NCBI GenBank assembly: GCA_903850745.1 | Contig: CAINMH010000029.1 | Coordinates: 1-39,302 of the forward strand | DNA from: an uncultured bacterium | GTDB lineage: Bacteria; Actinomycetota; Actinomycetes; S36-B12 | Length of the DNA stretch: 39,302 bases | Direction of reading: 5' to 3' | Shown: in pieces, positions 25,884 through 33,840 of the stretch | Layout of the letters: each line of letters opens with the position of its first letter | Numbering within the stretch: position 1 is the first letter of the stretch | Made by a program: the position numbers and the translations under genes | The notes under the pieces: generated by a model | The model's database searches: none | Seen by the model: only the letters and a program-made list of their open reading frames with translations | What the model was told of the DNA's origin: nothing

Positions 25884-26771
25884 GTGAGCAAGTCCCGACC
25901 ACTCGACATCCTGTCGAGATACCGCACCGCGGGAAGGGCCTCGGCCAACGCCGCGGACGTTGTTGGTGCGCTCGGCCCAGACCCGGATGTGACGCCCGAC
26001 CCGACTGCAGCTGCCTTTTTCGACGTCGATAACACTCTCATCCGTGGTGCGAGCGTTTTCCACCTTGCCGTAGGGCTGGCCCGCCAGCGCTACTTCACAA
26101 TTCCCGAGATAGCCCAGTTCTCCCGTAAACAGGTCAAGTTCTTGATCAGCGGATCAGAGGACCTAGAGGACATGGAGTCTGCGACAGAGGCGGCGCTCTC
26201 ATTTGTGGAAGGCCGCCCAGTCAGCGAGTTGATGGCGCTGAGCGAGGGCATCTTCGACGACCACATGGTCGATAAGTTGATCCCCGGGTCGTTGGCACTA
26301 GCCCAAGGACACCTTGACGCCGGTCAACGTGTCTGGCTGGTCACGGCAACGCCGGTCGAACTCGCTGCAATCATCGCTCGCCGGCTCGGGCTCACCGGTG
26401 CTCTGGGCACAGTTGCTGAGATACAAGATGGCATCTACACCGGGCGGCTAGTAGGAGCCCCGCTACACGGACAAGCGAAGGCCGAGGCTGTGCGCGCAAT
26501 CGCAGAGCGTGAGGGCCTAGATCTCTCGCGTTGCTCCGCGTATTCCGACTCATCCAACGACATCCCGATGCTGTCTCTCGTCGGAAGTCCGGTCGCGGTC
26601 AACCCCGACCAACTGCTGCGTGCCCACGCTAAGCAGCGCAATTGGCCCATCCGTGACTTCCGGCGTCGGGCCCGAATCCGTGAGGCAGCCGCCCCACTCG
26701 CCGTAGGCGGCGCGGGTGTTGCTGCCGGAATCATGTTGGGATACGCGGTCGGAAAAATCGCGCGTCGATAA
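25884..26771 (+). CDS. HAD-superfamily subfamily IB phosphatase (SerB/CicA-like)
   Basis: A 295-residue phosphatase. Motif I is FFDVDNT (45-51) with nucleophile Asp47 and Asp49, motif II is VTATP, a lysine follows in HGQAKAEAV, and motif III is YSDSSNDIPML. The protein ends in a glycine/alanine-rich hydrophobic segment (about 272-288) that may anchor it in the membrane. The physiological substrate is not certain; phosphoserine phosphatase is one possibility, and the position matches serB1 (Rv0505c) of mycobacteria as I recall it. The GTG at 25884 is supported by the promoter box; the frame is open upstream but would overlap the divergent gene. Confidence 0.87.
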   Translation: MSKSRPLDILSRYRTAGRASANAADVVGALGPDPDVTPDPTAAAFFDVDNTLIRGASVFHLAVGLARQRYFTIPEIAQFSRKQVKFLISGSEDLEDMESATEAALSFVEGRPVSELMALSEGIFDDHMVDKLIPGSLALAQGHLDAGQRVWLVTATPVELAAIIARRLGLTGALGTVAEIQDGIYTGRLVGAPLHGQAKAEAVRAIAEREGLDLSRCSAYSDSSNDIPMLSLVGSPVAVNPDQLLRAHAKQRNWPIRDFRRRARIREAAAPLAVGGAGVAAGIMLGYAVGKIARR

Positions 26772-26801
26772 CCGCAGATAAAAATTGAGTGGGAAAAACG
26801 A

Positions 26802-26826
26802 GCCAACCTCGGTGAATGAGGCTGGC
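26802..26826 (-). terminator. Rho-independent terminator after the bS22 gene
   Basis: The minus-strand RNA GCCAGCCUC-AUUCACC-GAGGUUGGC forms a 9-bp stem with one G-U pair and is followed by UCGUUUUU. On the other strand the same position is an A-C mismatch and no U tract follows, so it works for the minus strand. Confidence 0.75.
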
Positions 26827-26840
26827 GAGCAGCGGGAGAG

Positions 26841-26939
26841 CTACTTCTTGTTGCGACGCTGAACGCGGGTGCGCTTGAGAAGCTTGCGGTGCTTCTTCTT
26901 AGCCATCCGCTTGCGGCGCTTCTTGATGACGGAACCCAT
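26841..26939 (-). CDS. Small basic ribosomal protein bS22 / AURKAIP1-COX24 domain
   Basis: A 32-residue protein with about half its residues Lys or Arg: it starts [19 protein letters not shown] and ends RVQRRNKK. This nearly matches the mycobacterial bS22 protein of the small ribosomal subunit, also described as an AURKAIP1/COX24 domain protein. It lies 46 nt downstream of the HTH gene, as Rv0500B does after Rv0500A. GAGGTAGGT just before the ATG is the likely ribosome-binding site, a TACGCT box at 26976-26971 is a possible own promoter, and a strong terminator follows. Confidence 0.93.
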   Translation of the reverse strand: MGSVIKKRRKRMAKKKHRKLLKRTRVQRRNKK

Positions 26940-26985
26940 GACCTACCTCACCCATCCACTAGAGATGAGGAGCGTACCTCAGTGC

Positions 26986-27186
26986 TCACATGGCCTCGAC
27001 GTAGGCCTGCTCAAGATACTCGTTGACCGCAGTTTCAGGCACCCGGAAGGAGCGACCGACCCGAACCGCAGGAAGTTCGCCGGAATGCACAAGTCGGTAC
27101 ACGGTCATCTTCGACACGCGCATGACCTTGGCGACCTCAGCCACCGTAAGGAACCGAACCTCCGAAAGCGCAGGCTTCGTCGTCAT
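26986..27186 (-). CDS. Excisionase-family helix-turn-helix DNA-binding protein (Rv0500A-like)
   Basis: A 66-residue protein consisting almost entirely of a MerR/excisionase-type winged helix-turn-helix: FLTVAEVAKVMRVSKMTVYRLVHSG as helix-turn-helix, then a wing with PAVRVGRSFRVP, and a final helix. No effector domain is present. It is the conserved neighbour of proC and the bS22 gene in actinobacteria. The targets are unknown; a recombination-related role is unlikely, since no integrase or attachment site is nearby. A GGGATCGGA stretch precedes the ATG. Confidence 0.9.
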   Translation of the reverse strand: MTTKPALSEVRFLTVAEVAKVMRVSKMTVYRLVHSGELPAVRVGRSFRVPETAVNEYLEQAYVEAM

Positions 27187-27440
27187 TTACATCCGATCCC
27201 TTCGATTTGTACTGCCGTTTTCCTACGTCAGTCCGTGAGCCTAGTGAACATTAAGCAAATTCGGTAGCGAGATTAGAAAATATCTGTGAGCAATTTTCAC
27301 GCCCGCTTTTAGTCTCCAACCACGGCCGCACCAAGTCCGCGTGGCGAGAATAGCCGCACCCGCAAAGTCCCGTTCACCGAGGTCACCACTGAGGTGATCT
27401 TGTATTAGCGGACAGGGATTCAAGCCCACGAAAAGCCCAC
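27187..27440. other. AT-rich intergenic region without a convincing gene
   Basis: This 254-bp gap, the largest in the window, lies between proC and the HTH gene, both on the minus strand. It is more AT-rich than its surroundings, with GCAATTTTC and GAAAATATC stretches. It holds a 5-bp stem TCACC-ACTGA-GGTGA near 27390 and several TANNNT boxes on the minus strand (TAGGCT, TAATCT) that might drive the HTH gene. A TTG-started frame of 67 codons exists but does not look like a protein. Confidence 0.4.
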
Positions 27441-28244
27441 TCAAGAGCCCGACGAGAGTTCCCTACTCCGCTGAGCTGCAGCAGCGACCGCCCGAATCAC
27501 TGTCTCGCGGGTTCCTCGCTCATCGAAAACTGCCACCGCCGCCGCTGTAGTGCCGTTGGGTGAGGTAACTCGGCTACGCAATTCGCTGGGCTCAAGTTCG
27601 GTCGAATTCAGCATCGCCGATGCGCCGACGAGGGTCTGATTGACCAGAGCGCGGGCCAGTTGGGGATTGAGACCCAGCCCGAGCCCGGCCTCGACCATGG
27701 CCTCGGCGAGATAGAAAACGTAGGCGGGACCGCTACCCGAAATGGCGGTGAGCGCGTCCTGGTCCGCCTCGGCGATGATCACGACCGAGCCCACCGTCGA
27801 CATGATCGAGGCCGCCTTGCCCAAGGAGTCACCGTCACAGTGGGCCCCCGCTGACACGCCAGTCATGCCCTGACCGAGGAGTGCCGGTGTATTGGGCATC
27901 GCTCGAACGCAGGCGACCCCTTCGCCCACCTGGGACTCAAGGAATGCTGTGGAAATGCCCGCAGCGATCGAGATCACCAGGCTGCCCGACGTAATATCCG
28001 CACCGATCTCCCCTAGGAGCCCCGCGACGTCTTGGGGCTTCACCACGAGGACATGCACGGCTGCCTCCGAGGCAGCCGTCAGGGCATCCACAATGCGCAC
28101 CTCGTAGGCAGAAGCGATCTCGGTGGCCCGTTCCGGACGCTTTTCTACGACCAGGATGTCCGCGCCAGACACGCCGGAGTTTCGCAGACCACTCAGCAGC
28201 GCCTCGCCCATGTTGCCAGCGCCATAGAAAGCGAAAGTAGTCAT
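27441..28244 (-). CDS. proC: Pyrroline-5-carboxylate reductase
   Basis: Catalyses the last step of proline synthesis with NAD(P)H. The 267 residues have an N-terminal Rossmann domain beginning FYGAGNMGEALLSGL (5-19), VLVVKPQDV, the RAMPNTPALLGQGMT stretch, and the C-terminal family signature SGSGPAYVFYLAEAM, followed by LVNQTLVGAS and TSPNGTT. The ATG at 28244 overlaps the upstream TetR gene's stop by one base (TGATG arrangement), so the two are probably co-expressed. Confidence 0.95.
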   Translation of the reverse strand: MTTFAFYGAGNMGEALLSGLRNSGVSGADILVVEKRPERATEIASAYEVRIVDALTAASEAAVHVLVVKPQDVAGLLGEIGADITSGSLVISIAAGISTAFLESQVGEGVACVRAMPNTPALLGQGMTGVSAGAHCDGDSLGKAASIMSTVGSVVIIAEADQDALTAISGSGPAYVFYLAEAMVEAGLGLGLNPQLARALVNQTLVGASAMLNSTELEPSELRSRVTSPNGTTAAAVAVFDERGTRETVIRAVAAAAQRSRELSSGS

Positions 28245-28822
28245 CAGTTCTCTCCTAGCGGTGTGGTGGGATCGAGCAAAGCCTGGATGGTGGGCGCGAC
28301 AATTCGAACCAGCAGTTCTTCATCAGTGGTGTCGAGAGGTGAGATCTTCGCGATGTAGCGCCCGGCCGCTACGCCCATCAGGTACGACGAAATCAGGGCC
28401 ACGCGCAGACGTACATCTGGGAGGCCGAGATTAGCGACGACGCGATCCACCACGCCAAATTCGATGTACTCAGAGAAAACACCTGCGAGCCGTCCCGCTG
28501 TGCCCCCGGTGCGCATGATCGAGTCAATGTCCTTGCGAACCTGCTCGTCAGTGAAAGTTGCGAACGTCAGGCGGACGAGTCGCTCGCCCATGCCGTCAAG
28601 ACCCGGCGCGAGGAGGCCCTGAATCGCTGTCGCAGGGTCATAGGGCAGTCGCATCGCTGCGGCAAACAGCTGCTCCTTGTTGTCGTAGTACGACTTGAGA
28701 ACCTGCGGCGCAACCCCCGCCGCGGCTGCGACGCCCTTCAGCGTCGTGCTGGCATAGCCTGTGGCCGCGAAGGCCGCCATCGCGGCCTTGAGTACGGCGG
28801 AGCGATCACTCTCAGCAGACAT
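28244..28822 (-). CDS. TetR-family transcriptional regulator
   Basis: A 192-residue regulator with an N-terminal TetR HTH (about 8-55: AVLKAAMAAFAATGYASTTL, GVAAAAGVAPQVLKSYYDNKEQLF). The C-terminal ligand domain resembles the family whose tail contains LISSYLMGVAAGRYI. The frame opens 14 codons earlier, but the ATG at 28822 has a TACAGT box exactly 6 nt upstream and gives the usual short lead-in. The ligand is unknown. It is directly coupled to proC; whether it regulates proline synthesis or itself cannot be told. Confidence 0.88.
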   Translation of the reverse strand: MSAESDRSAVLKAAMAAFAATGYASTTLKGVAAAAGVAPQVLKSYYDNKEQLFAAAMRLPYDPATAIQGLLAPGLDGMGERLVRLTFATFTDEQVRKDIDSIMRTGGTAGRLAGVFSEYIEFGVVDRVVANLGLPDVRLRVALISSYLMGVAAGRYIAKISPLDTTDEELLVRIVAPTIQALLDPTTPLGEN

Positions 28823-28834
28823 GTCTCCACTGTA
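28823..28834 (-). promoter_or_regulatory. Leaderless promoter of the tetR-proC unit
   Basis: Minus-strand TACAGT (28834-28829) is followed by GGAGAC and the ATG at 28822. The GGAG in the spacer is too close to act as a normal ribosome-binding site, so leaderless initiation is preferred. Confidence 0.5.
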
Positions 28835-28847
28835 GGCGAGCGAGCTC

Positions 28848-29654
28848 TCAGGGGGCCGAGCCACTATGTAGACGAGTGAACGCCAGTGCCTCCGCCAGGT
28901 CGGTCATACGTTCCGTCTGTGACGAGGCCTTGCGGGTGGAAACCTCCAGCACGATCGTGCCAGCAAAGCCGCTGTCAAGCAGGTGCGAGAGGACTGGAAC
29001 GCACGCTTGCGTACCACGGCCCGGGATCAGATGCTCGTCGCGAGCTGAGCCGCTGCCGTCAGCTAGGTGCAAGTGCGTGAGGCGATCCCCAAGATCACGG
29101 GCCATCTTCAGTGCATCGGTGCCGGATACGGCGGTGTGCGACAGATCAAGCGTTGTGGCGGGGTAGTCCTCGTCACGAATATCCCAACCAGGCGAGTACG
29201 CCATCACCTCGCGCGATCGTGCCCGCCACGGGAACATATTCTCCACCGCGAATTGCACGTGCGTCTCATTGGTCATGCGCTTCAGACCCGCCACGAACGC
29301 CCGGCCGTATTCACGCTGCCAGCGAAACGGCGGGTGGACCACCACTGTGTCCGCTCCAAGTTCCTCCGCAACTTCACGCGCGCGGGTGAGCTTGCCCCAC
29401 GGGTCAACCCCCCACACGCGCTGGGTGACCAAGAGACACGGTGCATGGATGGACAGCACAGGCATCGAATAGACGTCACGCAGACGCTTAAGTTCGTCGA
29501 CGCTCTGACTGGCCACATCGGTGCCAACCATGACTTCGATTCCGTCATATCCAAGGATTGACGCAATTTCGAAGGCACTTTCCGTCGACTCCGGAAAAAC
29601 TGATGACGTGGAGAGCGAGATCTTGGCTAGCCCAACCTTCACGCGCGACGCCAT
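28848..29654 (-). CDS. TIM-barrel sugar phosphate isomerase/epimerase-like protein
   Basis: A 268-residue protein of the xylose-isomerase-like TIM barrel fold. Visible elements are [15 protein letters not shown] at the start, [56 protein letters not shown] and VLEVSTR; the histidines, Glu and Asp at strand ends would bind a metal. The substrate is unknown. An Rv0498-like gene occupies the same place between ppx and proC in mycobacteria. The ATG at 29654 overlaps the end of the P-type ATPase gene by 16 bp, so it belongs to the ppx-ctpE transcript. Confidence 0.85.
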   Translation of the reverse strand: MASRVKVGLAKISLSTSSVFPESTESAFEIASILGYDGIEVMVGTDVASQSVDELKRLRDVYSMPVLSIHAPCLLVTQRVWGVDPWGKLTRAREVAEELGADTVVVHPPFRWQREYGRAFVAGLKRMTNETHVQFAVENMFPWRARSREVMAYSPGWDIRDEDYPATTLDLSHTAVSGTDALKMARDLGDRLTHLHLADGSGSARDEHLIPGRGTQACVPVLSHLLDSGFAGTIVLEVSTRKASSQTERMTDLAEALAFTRLHSGSAP

Positions 29655-32026
29655 CGATCGGTGATTAGCGTCGCGATCCACACGAACACAGCCCCGACTA
29701 GACCGATGATTACCGCTATCAAAGTGGTGCTATTCCAAGACATCTGCAGCGCGAAGAACTTTGCGAAGAATGGAATGAGTAGTACACCAAGGAACATTGC
29801 GATCATGAGCGCCACAATGCCAAGTCGAATCAGATTGAGTGGGCGCGCAGACTGCAGCAGGACAGCAGTAGTAACGATGAAGAGCGTCAGTGTGGCCATA
29901 CCCTGCGCAGAAACAACCTGTGCGGGAGTGGCGCCTTCATCTGGAAGTGCGATGTAGTAGCTCAACATCGCGCTGAATGCTGCAATAGCGCCAGCCGGCA
30001 CAGTGAACAACAAAACGCGTTTGAAGAAACCGGGCCGGAAACGCTCTTTATTGGGCATCAAGGCGAGAAAGAATCCTGGAATTCCAATCGTGAGTGCGCC
30101 AATCAACGTGAGGTGGCGTGGCAGGAACGGAAAATCAAGCGGAGCCGCAAGGAACGGCACCAGAGCCGAACCGGCCGTCATCAGCGAGATAATGATCGCA
30201 TAGAAGGTCTTCGTGAGGAATACGTCGGAGACACGCTCGATATTGCCGAGCACCTTTCGGCCTTCGGCAACCACGTGCGGCATCACGGAGAACTTGTTGT
30301 TGAGCAGTACCAACTGGGCAACTGCTCGAGTGGCTCCTGATCCGGATCCCATCGCGATGCCAAGATCGGCATGCTTGAGTGCAAGTACGTCGTTGACGCC
30401 ATCACCAGTCATTGCAACTGTTTTGCCACGAAGGTGCAATGCATCAACCATCGCCTGCTTTTGCAGCGGCGTGACCCGGCCGAATACCGAATGTGAATCG
30501 AGAACGGTGGCGAGTTCAGCGGTGTCCTCAGGCAGGGTTCGCGCATCGATCGGGGCTTCAGCGCCCGGAATCCCAGCCTGCGCTGCGATCGCGCCAACCG
30601 TGCCGGGGTTATCCCCCGAGATAACGGTGACATGAACGCCCTGCTCAAGGAAGTACGCCACGGTGTCCGCAGCGTCATCACGAAGCTTCTGATCAATCAC
30701 CACAAGCGCAACCGGCGAAAGCGCCCCCGGTCCACGGTCCGCATCGGGTCCAGCTTCAGAAGTCGCAGAAGATCGAGCGAGCAGCAAAACTCGTGAGCCA
30801 CCTGAGGCGACCTCCTCTGCCTGCGCTCGCACCGCAGCGTCAGCGTCATCGAGCAGCAACATCTCGGGCGCACCAAGCAGCCAAGTGCCGTGTTCGTCGA
30901 AAGACGCAGAAGACCACTTCCGGGCACTCGAGAAGGGGACTGCAGATACGAGTGACCAAGCCGGTTTGGGGTAGGCCTCAGCGACTGCTTGCAGTGTCGG
31001 ATTGGGGCTACCTTCACTCGCACCCATGGCACCGAGTGCCTCAGCAATGGGTTCTGACTCGGTGAGGGAAATGACATTTCGGACGTGCATACCTGGCTCA
31101 GTTAAGGTGCCGGTCTTGTCGACGCAGACCGTGTCGACTCGCGCGAGAACCTCGACCGCTGGCATGTCTTGCACCAAGACCTTGTAGCGCGCCAGACGAA
31201 TGACAGCTACGGCCATGGCGATGCTAGTAAGCAACACCAGGCCTTCTGGCACCATCGTGACGACTCCGGCGATAGTGCCGCGGATAGCGTCCTTGATGGT
31301 CTGCCCGGAATCCGGCGAATCCACTGCCCTGATCTGCGACCACAGCAGCAAGGCGCCCACCGGAAGCAGCGCATATGAAATCACGCGAATGAACTTCGCT
31401 ACGGAGTCTCGTAACTCCGAATTGGTTTGCTGAAATTTCTTCGCCTGCTCAGTGAGGCCGGCCGCGAAAGAATCTCGACCAACGCGCGTGGCCCGATAGA
31501 GACCGCTGCCGGCGACGACGAAGGACCCAGACATCGCTGAATCGTCAATCGCCTTATCGACCGGATCTGCCTCACCGGTGAGCAGGCTTTCGTCGATCTC
31601 GAGGCCCACGGATTCGACGACTACGCCATCAACGACCAGCTGATCACCCGTGCGCAGGACAATGATGTCGTCGAGGACTACCTCTGCGGGGCGCACTTCG
31701 ACGTCCGCGCCTTCGCGCCGCACGATGGGTTTGGCTTCACCGATAAGTGACAGCTTGGCGAGAGTCTGGCTCGCACGCCATTCTTGAATGACACCAATGA
31801 GCGTGTTTGCGACAATCACGAAGCCGAAGAGTGAGTCCTGAATCGGAGCGACGATGATCATCGCGATCCACAGGAAGAAGATTAGCCCGTTAAACCACGT
31901 AAAGAGATTCGATCGAATAATGCTGCCGAGACTGCGACTGCGCGCATCGGGTGCGTCGTTGGCTTTCCCCGCCGCGACACGTTCAGCAACATCAGTTGTG
32001 GAAAGACCCTGTATGTCAAGACTCAT
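29639..32026 (-). CDS. ctpE: P-type cation-transporting ATPase, CtpE-like
   Basis: Membrane cation pump of 795 residues. Two N-terminal helices (about 44-82) precede the actuator domain with LTGEADP (149-155). VPEGL (259-263) lies in the ion-binding helix 4, the phosphorylated Asp303 is in DKTGTLT, the hinge is [11 protein letters not shown], and six C-terminal helices follow. There is no N-terminal metal-binding domain and no CPx motif, which argues against heavy-metal transport. Sequence and layout are close to mycobacterial CtpE, reported as a calcium transporter. The ATG at 32026 overlaps the ppx stop as ATGA, placing it in a unit with ppx and the TIM-barrel gene. Confidence 0.9.
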   Translation of the reverse strand: MSLDIQGLSTTDVAERVAAGKANDAPDARSRSLGSIIRSNLFTWFNGLIFFLWIAMIIVAPIQDSLFGFVIVANTLIGVIQEWRASQTLAKLSLIGEAKPIVRREGADVEVRPAEVVLDDIIVLRTGDQLVVDGVVVESVGLEIDESLLTGEADPVDKAIDDSAMSGSFVVAGSGLYRATRVGRDSFAAGLTEQAKKFQQTNSELRDSVAKFIRVISYALLPVGALLLWSQIRAVDSPDSGQTIKDAIRGTIAGVVTMVPEGLVLLTSIAMAVAVIRLARYKVLVQDMPAVEVLARVDTVCVDKTGTLTEPGMHVRNVISLTESEPIAEALGAMGASEGSPNPTLQAVAEAYPKPAWSLVSAVPFSSARKWSSASFDEHGTWLLGAPEMLLLDDADAAVRAQAEEVASGGSRVLLLARSSATSEAGPDADRGPGALSPVALVVIDQKLRDDAADTVAYFLEQGVHVTVISGDNPGTVGAIAAQAGIPGAEAPIDARTLPEDTAELATVLDSHSVFGRVTPLQKQAMVDALHLRGKTVAMTGDGVNDVLALKHADLGIAMGSGSGATRAVAQLVLLNNKFSVMPHVVAEGRKVLGNIERVSDVFLTKTFYAIIISLMTAGSALVPFLAAPLDFPFLPRHLTLIGALTIGIPGFFLALMPNKERFRPGFFKRVLLFTVPAGAIAAFSAMLSYYIALPDEGATPAQVVSAQGMATLTLFIVTTAVLLQSARPLNLIRLGIVALMIAMFLGVLLIPFFAKFFALQMSWNSTTLIAVIIGLVGAVFVWIATLITDRWRRA

Positions 32027-32952
32027 TGGTGCAACCAATCTATCCGGCGGAGAATGATGCCTTCCCTCAGTGCCCATGGGCAAATGTCGAGTTCGACAAC
32101 GTGCAAAAGGTCCATGGCCGCCTCAGCAACAACTGCACCGGCGAGGATCTGCGCCGCACGACCTTGGGAAACGCCAGGCAGATTGGCCCGCTCAGGTGCG
32201 GTCATGTCCGCAAGCTTGGGAACCCATGTCTGCAAGGCGCCCTGTGACAACGAACGACGAACAAACGGCCCATCGCTCGAAGGTGCCGCTCCAGCGATGC
32301 GGGCAAGCTGTTTGAAGGTCTTGGAAGTCGCCACCGAGATGCGTGGCTCACCGACGCGCAGGATGCGACCCGCGACCTCAGCAATCTGAGAACGCACATA
32401 CTTGCGCATCGCGCGCACGTCATCGGGGTTAGCCGGATCACTCGCCACAAAGTTGCGAGTCATCCGGCCAGCGCCGACGGGAACGGAAACCGCAACTTCC
32501 GGCTCCTCATCTGTGCCGACCGCGATCTCCAGTGAGCCACCACCAATGTCAAGCACGAGGATGCGGCCCGCTGACCAACCGAACCAACGGCGGACAGCGA
32601 GGAACGTGAGCCTCGCCTCCTCGTCACCGGTGAGTACCTCAAGGTCAACGCCAGTGCGTTCGCGAACCTGCCGGACGACATCATCGCCGTTGGGGGCCTC
32701 GCGAATTGCTGAAGTCGCGAAGGCCATGAACTCGGTCGCTCCCATGTCTTCGACTGCGTCCTGCGAAGCACGGATGTGCAGACATAACTCAGCGATCGCA
32801 TCCTCATCGATGCGCCCATCCTCTGCTACGTGCTCAGACATGCGCAACGGAATCGAGTGCTTGAAAGCTGGCACCGGCGCTGCACCATCATGTGCATCCA
32901 CAACAAGCAGATGGACCGTGTTTGAGCCCACGTCGAGCACGCCAATACGCAT
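32023..32952 (-). CDS. ppx: Ppx/GppA family exopolyphosphatase / pppGpp phosphohydrolase
   Basis: An actin-fold phosphatase of 309 residues, similar in length to the short actinobacterial Ppx1 type. [11 protein letters not shown] (7-17) is the first phosphate-binding loop, [13 protein letters not shown] and [11 protein letters not shown] follow, and DIGGGSLEI is the second loop. Such enzymes hydrolyse polyphosphate and/or pppGpp; which is preferred cannot be read here. There is no HD domain. The ATG has a TACCGT box 6 nt upstream and no ribosome-binding site. First gene of the ppx-ctpE-isomerase unit. Confidence 0.93.
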   Translation of the reverse strand: MRIGVLDVGSNTVHLLVVDAHDGAAPVPAFKHSIPLRMSEHVAEDGRIDEDAIAELCLHIRASQDAVEDMGATEFMAFATSAIREAPNGDDVVRQVRERTGVDLEVLTGDEEARLTFLAVRRWFGWSAGRILVLDIGGGSLEIAVGTDEEPEVAVSVPVGAGRMTRNFVASDPANPDDVRAMRKYVRSQIAEVAGRILRVGEPRISVATSKTFKQLARIAGAAPSSDGPFVRRSLSQGALQTWVPKLADMTAPERANLPGVSQGRAAQILAGAVVAEAAMDLLHVVELDICPWALREGIILRRIDWLHQ

Positions 32953-32964
32953 GGTCCGACGGTA
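32953..32964 (-). promoter_or_regulatory. Leaderless promoter of ppx
   Basis: Minus-strand TACCGT (32964-32959) is followed by CGGACC and the ATG at 32952. It faces the promoter of the divergent cysteine-rich gene about 64 bp away. Confidence 0.5.
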
Positions 32965-33027
32965 TCCGCAACGCGCCGTTTATGCGAGGGCCGCATACCT
33001 CTTTGCGTGTGACCCCGGCTATCCGTC

Positions 33028-33039
33028 TAGGCTGCAGGA
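33028..33039 (+). promoter_or_regulatory. Leaderless promoter of the cysteine-rich protein gene
   Basis: TAGGCT (33028-33033) is followed by GCAGGA and the GTG at 33040. TTGCGT at 33003-33008 is a possible -35 element with a long 19-bp spacer. The GCAGGA spacer could also be read as a weak ribosome-binding site. Confidence 0.45.
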
Positions 33040-33807
33040 GTGCCTGAGGTTCCCCTTGATTTTCCGCGCCAGTGGGTCGAGTTCGTCGACCCCGCCGACT
33101 CCGACCAACGGATTCGCGCTGACTTGACGTGGCTCACCTCGCGGTGGGCGTGCATCTTCGGCAACGGATGCCAAGGCATCTACTCATCTCGACCCGATGA
33201 CGGCTGCTGCACCCTCGGCGCCCACTTTTCTGGGAAGAAGGACGAGCGCAACGTCACCAAGTGGGTCAAGAAGCTCGATCCGGAGCGTTGGCAGTTTGCC
33301 AAAAAGGCCGCGAAGAAGGGCCCATTCACCAGCGGACTCGACGGGGATCGCAAAACGCGGGTCGTTCAGGGCGCATGCATTTTCCTCAATCGCCCCGATT
33401 TCGATGGCGATAAGGGCTGCGTTCTCCATCACCTTGCCGCGAGTGAAGGTGTCTCGTTCGTCGAGACCAAGCCCGATGTCTGCTGGCAGTTGCCGATCCG
33501 GCGCACCTTCGAGAAGGTCGACTACCCCGATGGCACCGAGCACACCGTCGTGGTCATTACCGAATACGACCGCCGCGGATGGGGCGAGGGCGGGCACGAT
33601 CTCGACTGGTACTGCAGCGGCAACACTGAGGCCCACGTGGGTCAGGACCCAGTCTTCATCTCCTCGCGAGACGAGCTCATTGCCCTCATCGGCAAGCTTG
33701 CCTACGACGAGCTAGTCGTGCATTGCGAGGCCCGTATACAGATGCTGGACCGTGCGACCGGAACCCTGCGCATTGGCTTAGCTCCACACCTCGCCGATCC
33801 GGCTTGA
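33040..33807 (+). CDS. Conserved cysteine-rich protein of unknown function
   Basis: A soluble 255-residue protein with nine cysteines, at 38, 44, 56, 57, 113, 127, 148, 192 and 229. The spacing C-x5-C-x11-CC, then GACIF, GCVLHHLA and DVCWQLP, resembles the metal-binding proteins of the YkgJ/DUF3109 type, so a zinc or iron-sulfur site is plausible but not shown. No signal peptide or membrane segment is seen, and many Asp, Trp and basic residues suggest a folded cytoplasmic protein. It starts at GTG 33040 and precedes radA by 33 bp. I do not recognise a named family with confidence. Confidence 0.8.
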   Translation: MPEVPLDFPRQWVEFVDPADSDQRIRADLTWLTSRWACIFGNGCQGIYSSRPDDGCCTLGAHFSGKKDERNVTKWVKKLDPERWQFAKKAAKKGPFTSGLDGDRKTRVVQGACIFLNRPDFDGDKGCVLHHLAASEGVSFVETKPDVCWQLPIRRTFEKVDYPDGTEHTVVVITEYDRRGWGEGGHDLDWYCSGNTEAHVGQDPVFISSRDELIALIGKLAYDELVVHCEARIQMLDRATGTLRIGLAPHLADPA

Positions 33808-33828
33808 CCTGAAGTCAGTCCGTGGGCG

Positions 33829-33840
33829 TACGGTCACCCC
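33829..33840 (+). promoter_or_regulatory. Leaderless promoter of radA
   Basis: TACGGT (33829-33834) is followed by CACCCC and the ATG at 33841. TTGACC at 33804-33809, over the stop codon of the preceding gene, is a -35-like element with a 19-bp spacer. Confidence 0.55.

Noticed and set aside
27241-27444. A 67-codon frame after proC with a TTG start overlapping the proC stop
   Set aside because: TTGA overlap is suggestive, but the translation has no hydrophobic or domain pattern, ends in an AT-rich stretch and would need a TTG without a ribosome-binding site.
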